From: an uncultured Lachnospiraceae bacterium
GTDB taxonomy: Bacteria > Bacillota > Clostridia > Lachnospirales > Lachnospiraceae
Assembly: GCA_910584325.1 (NCBI GenBank)
Contig: CAJTZH010000015.1
Coordinates: forward strand, 1-36,618
Direction of reading: 5' to 3'
Length of the DNA: 36,618 nt
The position numbers and the translations under genes were made by a program. Below, one piece after another: positions 24,422-30,610 of the stretch. The notes beneath the pieces were generated by a model that saw only the letters and a program-made list of their open reading frames with translations, did not search any database and had not been told where the DNA came from. Numbering within the stretch: position 1 is the first letter of the stretch; each line of letters begins with the position of its first letter.

Positions 24422-25798
24422 TTAGTAGCCCCTCATTTCTATCTGCGGACCACCCTTTTTTTCGATATAATCTCTCGTAATCGTCACTCTGCCGATATTG
24501 TCATCCTTCGGAATCTCATACATGATATCCAGCATAAATTCTTCAAGAATAGCGCGAAGCGCCCTTGCTCCGGTCTTTCTCTTTAACGCTTCCTTCGCAA
24601 TCAGCTCAAGCGCCTCATCCTCAAAATTTAATTCCACCTCGTCCATCGCAAGGAGCTTCCGATACTGCTTTAAAATCGCATTTCTCGGCTCTTTCAGCAC
24701 GGATACCAGCATTTCCTGCGATAATTCATTTAACGTAAACACCATCGGAAGGCGTCCAATAAATTCAGGAATCAGTCCAAATTCACGTAAATCCTCGGAA
24801 GTGACCTGACTAAGAACATCCTCTTTATCATATTTATCCTTTAAATCCGCTAAAAATCCCATCGAAGTCGTCTTACTCAGACGTTTTTTTATAATATCCT
24901 CCAAATCAGGAAACGCGCCGCCGCAGATAAACAAAATATTCTGCGTATCGACCGGCACAAGCGGCACCATCGCATTTTTGCTGTTAGAGCCTACCGGCAC
25001 TTCCACCACGCTTCCCTCAAGAAGCTTTAAAATCCCCTGTTGGACAGACTCGCCGTTTACGTCTCTTGTAGTGGTATTTTTCTTTCTCGCGAGCTTGTCT
25101 ATCTCGTCGATAAAAATAATTCCCTGCTCCGCTTTCTCCACGTCGTTATCGGCAGCCGACAACAATTTTGAAACGACCGATTCGATATCGTCGCCGATAT
25201 AACCTGCTTCCGTAAGCGACGTCGCGTCCGCAATCGCCAGCGGAACGTTTAACAGCTTGGCAAGCGTTTTTACCAGATACGTCTTGCCGCTTCCCGTTGG
25301 TCCAATCATCAGCATATTGGTCTTTTCGATTTCCACTTCATCTTTCTCGCCAAGAATCCTCTTATAGTGATTATAAACGCCGACTGAGATAACCTTCTTC
25401 GCGTAATCCTGACCGATAACGTACTCGTCCAGACGCTCCTTAATTTTATGCGGCGCAGGAATATCCTTTAACGTAAGTTCCGGAAGTTTTTCTTTCTCCT
25501 CCGTCTTCTTTTTCTTCTTAATCTTCTGGCTCTTCGGTATGTCATGTCCCAAATCACTTAAATTTAAGAAACTGATGCCCGGTATATTCGAACCTTTTAA
25601 TATATCGTCTATATTCGTACTTCCGTTTATTGAATCGAATGAACGCTGCATACAGTCTGCGCATACATCCATATTTCCCGGAAGACTGATTAATTTACCG
25701 CAGATACTCTCCGGTCTTCTACATATATAACAAATCTTTTCGTACTCGTCGTCTCTCTCATCTGTTTCATTTACCACGTTCTCTATACTATCCGACAT
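24422..25798 (-). CDS. ClpX-like AAA+ unfoldase lacking the RKH loop
   Basis: 458 aa. An N-terminal Cys4 zinc domain (CYIC near 22, CADC near 46) has the ClpX layout. The AAA+ core has Walker A GPTGSGKTYLVKTLA, pore loop EAGYIGDDIE, Walker B IIFIDEIDKLAR, FICGGAFPDLEDI, arginine finger region GLIPEFIGRLP and the sensor-2 ARALRAILEEFMLD. A ClpP-binding loop survives as MGF in place of IGF. Where canonical ClpX has the RKH loop that holds ssrA-type substrates, this protein reads VGSNSKNAMVPLVP, so substrate choice should differ. A long charged linker with KKKKTEEKEK follows the zinc domain. It is probably a paralogue beside a conventional clpX elsewhere. ATG 25798 follows GGAGG by 7 bases. Confidence 0.86.
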   Translation of the reverse strand: MSDSIENVVNETDERDDEYEKICYICRRPESICGKLISLPGNMDVCADCMQRSFDSINGSTNIDDILKGSNIPGISFLNLSDLGHDIPKSQKIKKKKKTEEKEKLPELTLKDIPAPHKIKERLDEYVIGQDYAKKVISVGVYNHYKRILGEKDEVEIEKTNMLMIGPTGSGKTYLVKTLAKLLNVPLAIADATSLTEAGYIGDDIESVVSKLLSAADNDVEKAEQGIIFIDEIDKLARKKNTTTRDVNGESVQQGILKLLEGSVVEVPVGSNSKNAMVPLVPVDTQNILFICGGAFPDLEDIIKKRLSKTTSMGFLADLKDKYDKEDVLSQVTSEDLREFGLIPEFIGRLPMVFTLNELSQEMLVSVLKEPRNAILKQYRKLLAMDEVELNFEDEALELIAKEALKRKTGARALRAILEEFMLDIMYEIPKDDNIGRVTITRDYIEKKGGPQIEMRGY

Positions 25799-25828
25799 GC
25801 TGATACCTCCAAAAATTCTTCTCGTATG

Positions 25829-25857
25829 ATTATATAACGTTTTTACCGTAAAGTAAA
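25829..25857 (-). promoter_or_regulatory. Promoter of the clpX-like gene
   Basis: On minus, TTTACT (25852-25857), a 17-bp spacer and a perfect TATAAT (25829-25834). It starts within the tail of the htrA terminator. Confidence 0.62.
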
Positions 25858-25861
25858 GGAA

Positions 25862-25893
25862 GAGACCATTCCGAATTTCTTCAAAATGGTCTC
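25862..25893 (-). terminator. Terminator of htrA
   Basis: GAGACCATT (25862-25870) and AATGGTCTC (25885-25893) form a 9-bp stem. On minus the hairpin is followed by TTCCTTTACTTT. It separates htrA from the clpX-like gene. Confidence 0.72.
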
Positions 25894-25926
25894 CATATAT
25901 AGGAAAATATTAGAGAGGGAGCAAAA

Positions 25927-27360
25927 TTATTGCTGCTGACTGCGGTTTCCAAGCGTAACCTGAATGCTGTTTTCTTTAAATTCACCGTCTGTCAGTCTGT
26001 AATACTTCACTTCTACCGTTTCACCGGCTTCATAGTATTCGATTAAGTCATGGAGCTCGTCAATGGAAGTTACGCCCTGACCATCAAACTCAAATATAAT
26101 ATCATTCTTCAATATGCCTGCCTGCTGCGCGGGACTGCCTTCGCCGATAATCGTAATCAGGACGCCTTCCGGCCAGTTATAGCTACGGCTGATATCTCTT
26201 GTCACATCCAGACCGTTAATGCCAAGATATCCGATTTTATCTGTATCAACTTTCGTTCTAATCTGGCGGTTCATCAAATCATTAATAATATCCTCCACTG
26301 AAGATATCGGAATCGCGTATCCCATTCCTTCTACCTTTTCATCGGAATATTTCGCGGAGGTAATCCCTACAAGCTGTCCGTCCATATTCAGAAGCGCGCC
26401 GCCGCTGTTGCCCGGATTAATCGCCGCGTCCGTCATAATCAGATTCTCATATTCTGTTGATTCTATCGTAATGGTTCTGTCCAAAGCGCTAATCCAGCCA
26501 ACATTCGAAGACTGTCCTTCGCCTAACGCGTTACCGATTGCGATAACCGGCTGTCCCATTTTCAAAGAATCGGAATCTCCTATTTCCACAATGGCAATCG
26601 ACGCAAGCGTCTCCGCCGACAAATCCGTAAGTTTTACGGCGATTACCGCAATATCCTTATTCGTCTTGGAGCCCTTTAAAACTGCTCCTGCCGTGGAACC
26701 GTCAATAAATGTTACCGTTAAATCGTTAATTCCTTCCACAACGTGCGCATTGGATACAATTAAAAGTTCCGTATCGTTTTGTCCGATAATAACGCCTGAG
26801 CCGGATACCGGTGCTTCATAGCTGTTTGGAAAAAACGGATTAAATGAATAATTCACTGTTGTGCTTCCGGTAATCGCCACCGCCGACGGCATATTTTTTT
26901 CGACTATTTTTGACACATCCATGATGGATGTGCTTGTCATCTGCGAAGCCATAAGAGCCGGGTCAGAACGGTTGACGGTTATACCTGTCGTTTCTTTTTC
27001 TGTTTCCGTCGGAATCACAACATTCGTTCCCATCGCCTTATCTGCCGCATAATTTATTCCATAGAATACGCAGCCTGCCACCATGCCAAACACTGCAGCC
27101 TTCGCTACAAACCGAAGCGATGCCGAAAACCATTTTTTCTTTTTTACCGGTTCCTTTACCGGCTCCCGGACGATATCGGAAACCGATGGCTGCGATACCG
27201 GCGGCTCCTGCTGTGCTGTATTTTTTACAACATCCTGTGCATCGTCCTTCGATTCGTTCTGTAAGGTATCCTGCATGATGCTGTTCTCATCTTGCAGTCC
27301 GCTTTCATTCGCTTCTATGATTGTGTTTTTAAAAATTTCATTTTCATTCTCATCAAACAT
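25927..27360 (-). CDS. htrA: HtrA/DegP-type membrane-anchored serine protease (S1C) with PDZ
   Basis: Extracytoplasmic quality-control protease. 477 aa. A cytoplasmic acidic/Gln-rich tail of about 75 residues precedes one membrane helix (about 84-105). The trypsin-like domain has catalytic His in IVSNAHVVEG, Asp in NKDIAVIAVK and Ser in AAINPGNSGGALLN, so it should be active. One C-terminal PDZ domain (about 375-465) shows YLGINGLDVTRD, GVLITIIGEGSPA and DIIFEFDGQGVTSIDEL. AAAGGAG lies 8 bases before ATG 27360. A tandem 11-bp-spaced repeat (27405-27422) upstream suggests control by an OmpR-type regulator. It is transcribed alone and has its own terminator. Confidence 0.95.
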   Translation of the reverse strand: MFDENENEIFKNTIIEANESGLQDENSIMQDTLQNESKDDAQDVVKNTAQQEPPVSQPSVSDIVREPVKEPVKKKKWFSASLRFVAKAAVFGMVAGCVFYGINYAADKAMGTNVVIPTETEKETTGITVNRSDPALMASQMTSTSIMDVSKIVEKNMPSAVAITGSTTVNYSFNPFFPNSYEAPVSGSGVIIGQNDTELLIVSNAHVVEGINDLTVTFIDGSTAGAVLKGSKTNKDIAVIAVKLTDLSAETLASIAIVEIGDSDSLKMGQPVIAIGNALGEGQSSNVGWISALDRTITIESTEYENLIMTDAAINPGNSGGALLNMDGQLVGITSAKYSDEKVEGMGYAIPISSVEDIINDLMNRQIRTKVDTDKIGYLGINGLDVTRDISRSYNWPEGVLITIIGEGSPAQQAGILKNDIIFEFDGQGVTSIDELHDLIEYYEAGETVEVKYYRLTDGEFKENSIQVTLGNRSQQQ

Positions 27361-27404
27361 ATTCTTATCTCCTTTCCTTTCACTAAGCCTATCTTAACAG
27401 GAGA

Positions 27405-27422
27405 TTGTGACTGAATTGTGAC
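27405..27422 (-). promoter_or_regulatory. Tandem GTCACAA repeats at the htrA promoter
   Basis: GTCACAA occurs twice on minus (plus TTGTGAC at 27405-27411 and 27416-27422), an 11-bp period on the same face of the helix. An extended -10, TGTTAAGAT, follows at about the spacing expected for an activator bound over the -35. A second -10-like TATAAT (27426-27431) lies just upstream of the repeats, which would instead make them an operator. Confidence 0.5.
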
Positions 27423-27484
27423 CAAATTATAGAAAATTTGTGTTTTCATATTAATATTTTATCAAAATAAAAGATTGGCATAGC

Positions 27485-27513
27485 TTGTCAGTTTCCGCCA
27501 ATCAATGTATAAT
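27485..27513 (+). promoter_or_regulatory. Sigma-A promoter of the 97-aa gene
   Basis: TTGTCA (27485-27490), a 17-bp spacer and TATAAT (27508-27513): near consensus, 37 bases before the ATG. Confidence 0.78.
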
Positions 27514-27550
27514 AGTAAGAAAGTACAGTATTCAACAAGGAAGTGATTTC

Positions 27551-27844
27551 ATGAGAACAAAATGTCAAAGAGTTTCTTTAAATGTAGAAGCCGTGAAATA
27601 TGAGCTTGGCAAGGGATTGGAAGACGGATTCAAGCCATTTGCCGAAGTTGTTACTCACGGCTGGATTGTTTCGGAAGGATTAATCAAAATCACCAACGAA
27701 CAGGGTGTTGTCGTATGTCCTTTTATCAAAAATCGGCGCGGCATCATTTTCATTCGCGAAGGAGATTACATAATTTACGAAGAAAGCGGACAGCGGCACT
27801 GCTGTGGCAGCGATAAGTTCGCGGAACGGTTCCGGGAAATTTAG
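27551..27844 (+). CDS. Small conserved-type protein of unknown function (97 aa)
   Basis: 97 aa with a strong promoter and GGAAGTG six bases before ATG 27551. The C-terminal half, IREGDYIIYEESGQRHCCGSD, resembles the GDY(I/L)V...G(E/Q)R...F pattern of small PGDYG-like phage proteins, which is only a family hint. It is monocistronic, divergent from htrA and sits at the left border of the AT-rich island. It has no membrane segment or signal. The function is unknown. Confidence 0.65.
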   Translation: MRTKCQRVSLNVEAVKYELGKGLEDGFKPFAEVVTHGWIVSEGLIKITNEQGVVVCPFIKNRRGIIFIREGDYIIYEESGQRHCCGSDKFAERFREI

Positions 27845-27860
27845 TCTCTTATATTTAAAC

Positions 27861-27905
27861 GGGGCTGCATATAGCAGCCCCCAACTTGATTTTTCAAGTT
27901 TTGTT
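27861..27905. terminator. Hairpin pair between the convergent 97-aa gene and the lysozyme gene
   Basis: GGGGCTGC-ATATA-GCAGCCCC (27861-27881) is an 8-bp GC stem. A second hairpin, AACTTGA-TTTT-TCAAGTT (27883-27900), is followed on plus by TTGTTATTAA. It probably terminates the plus-strand gene. On minus the T-run is poor, so termination of the lysozyme transcript there is less sure. Confidence 0.55.
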
Positions 27906-27937
27906 ATTAACTGTTATGCTGTTTATTGCATAAACTA

Positions 27938-28495
27938 TTACACTATCAGCTCAAAATATGCATCCGCATATCCGCGCCTCTTCGGTGCATCAATGTAAAA
28001 CCTGCCATTGTAAGTGTTTGCATCTGTAGAGTAACGGTCAATCGTCATCCAGGATGAAGTATTACATGCATCAACAACATCACTCCATGTTGAATAGTTC
28101 TGAGCCCGCTCATATAATGCTGTCACAATATCAACTGCCTTTTTTACATTTACCGCCTTTGCAATCTCATCAAAATATGAAGCAGAAAAATCTTTATATG
28201 TGTTTCCAAATCTGGCACCTGTAAGTTCTTCTATAATAAATGCAGCCTGTACATTTATATCCGTTACAGAACCACCGATAGCATTTGCAAAATTTACCAG
28301 ATTGTTTTTTCTTCCTTCTCTCCATTGACATATACCAACGGACCCCTGGTCACCGCTCCATGCAGTATTAAATTTGCTTTCAGCTTCAATATTTCCCATA
28401 ATCCCGGCACACACAACATATCTTAATCCCGCATCTCTTAATACATTTAAAACGACATTTTGATTTGTACCTAAACTGACATCATAATTACTCAT
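27938..28495 (-). CDS. Phage tail-type lysozyme (peptidoglycan hydrolase)
   Basis: 185 aa. The N-terminal half matches the phage tail lysozyme pattern (Phage_lysozyme2): AGIMGNIEAESKFNT with a likely catalytic Glu, then GSVGICQWREGRKNNLVNFA and AAFIIEEL. No signal peptide and no cell-wall-binding domain is visible, so release would need a holin, and a holin gene lies directly upstream (28587-29060). It is read from its own TTTACA-16-CTTTTT promoter (28542-28569). GGAG lies 10 bases before ATG 28495. Base composition is AT-rich like the neighbouring sigma and holin genes and unlike htrA and pgcA. Confidence 0.85.
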   Translation of the reverse strand: MSNYDVSLGTNQNVVLNVLRDAGLRYVVCAGIMGNIEAESKFNTAWSGDQGSVGICQWREGRKNNLVNFANAIGGSVTDINVQAAFIIEELTGARFGNTYKDFSASYFDEIAKAVNVKKAVDIVTALYERAQNYSTWSDVVDACNTSSWMTIDRYSTDANTYNGRFYIDAPKRRGYADAYFELIV

Positions 28496-28541
28496 ATTTT
28501 TAATCTCCTTTTATGTTATTGAACTTGCAAATCCAATAATG

Positions 28542-28569
28542 AAAAAGAAAATTATTATCATATTGTAAA
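28542..28569 (-). promoter_or_regulatory. TTTACA-16-CTTTTT promoter before the lysozyme gene
   Basis: On minus, TTTACA (28564-28569) and CTTTTT (28542-28547) are separated by 16 bp. The same two hexamers at the same spacing precede the sigma factor gene (29640-29667). Both have AG before the -35 and TTT before the -10 element. There is no sigma-A-like TATAAT at this site. A TTTACA -35 is what I recall for TcdR/UviA-group sigma factors. Confidence 0.7.
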
Positions 28570-28586
28570 CTACTAAAAAAATTTTT

Positions 28587-29060
28587 TCATTCTAAATTAT
28601 TCTTTTCATCCACATTTTTTCTTATTTCAGTTAACGTTTTTACTAAAAATTTAGGTAGCTGCACCCCCATTCTTCCAACGTTTTCTAAAATTGATATTAA
28701 TTCATTTAAAATAAACCATACTAAAACTAAAACACCAAATAAGGTATTCTGTTTATTATCAAGTCCTATTTCGCCTATAAACACAAAAATTATATAATCC
28801 ATACTAATTGCGACGGATATTGTTAGCATATATCCTATCTTTTTATAAATTCCTATTAGCCCCTTTTTACTATTCCAACCTAATTGAGGATTTAAGGGAT
28901 GTTCTAATGCTTCCTTATTCGCAGCCAACATTCCTGAAATATAATCCAAAATCATTAAAAATACAAATAATATAAGTGCCGGATATATGATTCCCAGTCT
29001 ATCTCCAATAAACGCCAGGATTCCTGTAAAAACACTCCTGTTAATTATTCTATTATCCAT
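28587..29060 (-). CDS. Phage/toxin-release holin, phi holin 4_1 type (TcdE-like)
   Basis: About 157 aa with three membrane segments: LGIIYPALILFVFLMILDYI, a second around IGYMLTISVAISMDYIIFVF and a third in LFGVLVLVWFILNELISI. The family signature SKKGLIGIYKKIGYML and the C-terminal ILENVGRMGVQLP are typical of the 'toxin secretion/phage lysis holin' group that includes TcdE of Clostridioides difficile (166 aa). The reading frame is open to 29087 (non-ATG); I use ATG 29060, although no good ribosome site precedes it, and GTG 29078 is an alternative that would overlap the sigma gene. It is co-transcribed with the sigma factor, probably by translational coupling. Confidence 0.82.
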   Translation of the reverse strand: MDNRIINRSVFTGILAFIGDRLGIIYPALILFVFLMILDYISGMLAANKEALEHPLNPQLGWNSKKGLIGIYKKIGYMLTISVAISMDYIIFVFIGEIGLDNKQNTLFGVLVLVWFILNELISILENVGRMGVQLPKFLVKTLTEIRKNVDEKNNLE

Positions 29061-29070
29061 AATTATTTTC

Positions 29071-29616
29071 TTAAACACTCCAAACAAATTCTTCTTTTAG
29101 CTTCTCCCGCAAATTCTTCCTCACACGATTTACATATTGCCTTGTTACTTTTAGTTGTCGTGATATCTCAGTGTCTGATAATTTTTCTATAAGTATTAAA
29201 AATACTATATTCTTCTTTAATCCGCTATATCTATTTACAAATTTAATAATAGTCATATTGTAAATCACATTATCAAATGTATTTTTCTCCCAAACTATAT
29301 TTTGTAACATTTCCTGATTATTTTCCATATTTAATTCATTATCATGATACTTTCGACTCTTTTTATACAATTCCATATAGCGATTTTTCAAAGCTATACT
29401 TAAAAACTTTACAATTTGTCCATCATTATTGTAAAACGAAATATTACATACAGCCTCCCAAAGTGCAGAAATCAACTCTGCTCTGGCATCTTCCTTCTCA
29501 TCCTTATATAACAGGCACATATACTTATTAATTAAAGGTTCCATTCTGTCAATTACTAAGTAAAACATATTTTTATCCTGTTTAACATTATTAATCAAAT
29601 CCACAAATTCCCTCAT
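29071..29616 (-). CDS. Alternative sigma factor of the TcdR/UviA-like group
   Basis: 181 aa, the size of the toxin/bacteriocin sigma factors (TcdR, BotR, TetR, UviA). Region 2 is seen at about 45-95 (DARAELISALWEAV, then FLSIALKNRYMELYKKS). Region 4 is at about 130-178 with the helix-turn-helix LSDTEISRQLKVTRQYVNRV. There is no region 1 or 3. ATG 29616 (MREF) follows GGAGG by 8 bases; the longer ORF to 29634 places its ATGs around that site. The upstream promoter TTTACA-16-CTTTTT is shared with the lysozyme gene, which suggests autoactivation and control of the release module. AT-rich composition implies recent transfer. Group membership is inferred from size, motifs and context. Confidence 0.85.
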   Translation of the reverse strand: MREFVDLINNVKQDKNMFYLVIDRMEPLINKYMCLLYKDEKEDARAELISALWEAVCNISFYNNDGQIVKFLSIALKNRYMELYKKSRKYHDNELNMENNQEMLQNIVWEKNTFDNVIYNMTIIKFVNRYSGLKKNIVFLILIEKLSDTEISRQLKVTRQYVNRVRKNLREKLKEEFVWSV

Positions 29617-29639
29617 AATCATTTCCTCCCACATCTGTT

Positions 29640-29667
29640 AAAAAGAAAGAAATGATTAATATGTAAA
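29640..29667 (-). promoter_or_regulatory. TTTACA-16-CTTTTT promoter before the sigma gene
   Basis: On minus, TTTACA (29662-29667), 16 bp and CTTTTT (29640-29645), about 24 bases before the sigma ATG. It is identical in hexamers and spacing to the lysozyme promoter at 28542-28569. Confidence 0.7.
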
Positions 29668-29685
29668 CTTGCCTTTCAAAATTAA

Positions 29686-29711
29686 AAGCCGGATTTTAAC
29701 AAATCCAGCTT
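29686..29711 (-). terminator. Terminator of the lipoprotein gene
   Basis: AAGCCGGATTT (29686-29696) pairs with AAATCCAGCTT (29701-29711), 11 bp with one G-T wobble and a 4-nt loop. On minus TTAATTTTG follows. It separates the lipoprotein gene from the sigma promoter. Confidence 0.68.
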
Positions 29712-29732
29712 AATATATTACTAATATGCATG

Positions 29733-30512
29733 TTATTTCAAAATTGCCTCAATACTGATTACTTCACCCCTTTTCTCTGTACTCCTAAGAACCTGCAGCA
29801 TGCCATTTTCCTTGTCTAATTCAAAATATCCTAATTCATTATGCTGATAGTCTTTCATATCATTCATATTAAAAACATGAACGAACTCCTCATATGAAAC
29901 TTCTTTTTTATTCAAAACATATTTTTCCGGCTGGTAATCATCATAAAAACCTATAACATTTTCACCGGCACAAGTTGTCCAGCATAGATAACTGCTTCCG
30001 TCTGAACCATCCGACTGAAAATAAATACAATTTCCCGCGTAATGGCACCCATTCACCCCATACATATATTCATCAACATATAAACCGGCAATACGTTTTA
30101 CATAATTTTCTTCAAAAGTATAAACACCAATAAATATTGTATCGGAAAGAATCAGTTCAGGAATACCGTCGCTGTCAAAATCACAAATTCCTATATAAAG
30201 AGATAACGGGGTACCCTCTCTGTCCCTTGCATTTCCGTCATATATGTCATTTAAATCCTGTAAGAAATCTTCCGCATTAACAATTACATTTTTATAAGCT
30301 GTCTCCCATCCTTCATACATATCAGTTGTATAAAGTTTTACAACAAAATCTTCTGACTCCGAATCAATTTCACTACTTGACTGACTTGATGTTTCACACT
30401 CCAAAACAGCATCTGCAGAGCAGCCAATTGTCCAAATTATACAAAATATTAAAAACACAATTAAAAAACTACGTCGCAACTTTCCGTTAACTGTAAAGTT
30501 CATTTTTCTCAT
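29733..30512 (-). CDS. Putative lipoprotein with an acidic DxDxDG loop
   Basis: 259 aa. A basic start (MRKMNFTVNGKLRRS), a hydrophobic core and the lipobox TIGC near residue 31 mark a signal-peptidase II lipoprotein. A Ser/Glu-rich spacer follows. The mature domain contains CDFDSDGIPELILSD, a calcium-loop-like motif frequent in Lachnospiraceae surface lipoproteins, and several Cys residues. No named family is recognised. ATG 30512 is preceded by GGGAG and AAGGA; ATG 30503 is an alternative. It lies in the AT-rich island, just upstream of the sigma gene but with its own terminator. The TTTACA-CTTTTT promoter is absent before it, so a functional link to the release module is not shown. Confidence 0.75.
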   Translation of the reverse strand: MRKMNFTVNGKLRRSFLIVFLIFCIIWTIGCSADAVLECETSSQSSSEIDSESEDFVVKLYTTDMYEGWETAYKNVIVNAEDFLQDLNDIYDGNARDREGTPLSLYIGICDFDSDGIPELILSDTIFIGVYTFEENYVKRIAGLYVDEYMYGVNGCHYAGNCIYFQSDGSDGSSYLCWTTCAGENVIGFYDDYQPEKYVLNKKEVSYEEFVHVFNMNDMKDYQHNELGYFELDKENGMLQVLRSTEKRGEVISIEAILK

Positions 30513-30553
30513 TATTCCTTTTCTCCCTATCCCATAATTTCCTATTAGAGAAC

Positions 30554-30592
30554 AAAAGAAGCTGTACACTTAACCAAGTAACAGCTTCTTTT
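30554..30592. terminator. Bidirectional-looking terminator after pgcA
   Basis: AAAAGAAGCTGT (30554-30565) and ACAGCTTCTTTT (30581-30592) form a perfect 12-bp stem that ends in A/T runs on both sides. It should terminate pgcA, whose stop is 18 bases away on minus. Confidence 0.8.
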
Positions 30593-30610
30593 TATTACGT
30601 GTTACATATT

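Noticed and set aside
29231..29290. Further TTTACA sites (for example plus strand near 29233, 28143 and 1889) as members of the sigma regulon
   Set aside because: None has CTTTTT at 16 bp and most lie inside coding sequence.
27938..30512. A remnant prophage
   Set aside because: Only holin, lysozyme and a sigma factor are present. No integrase, terminase, portal, capsid or tail genes and no attachment repeats are seen, so a stand-alone module fits better.
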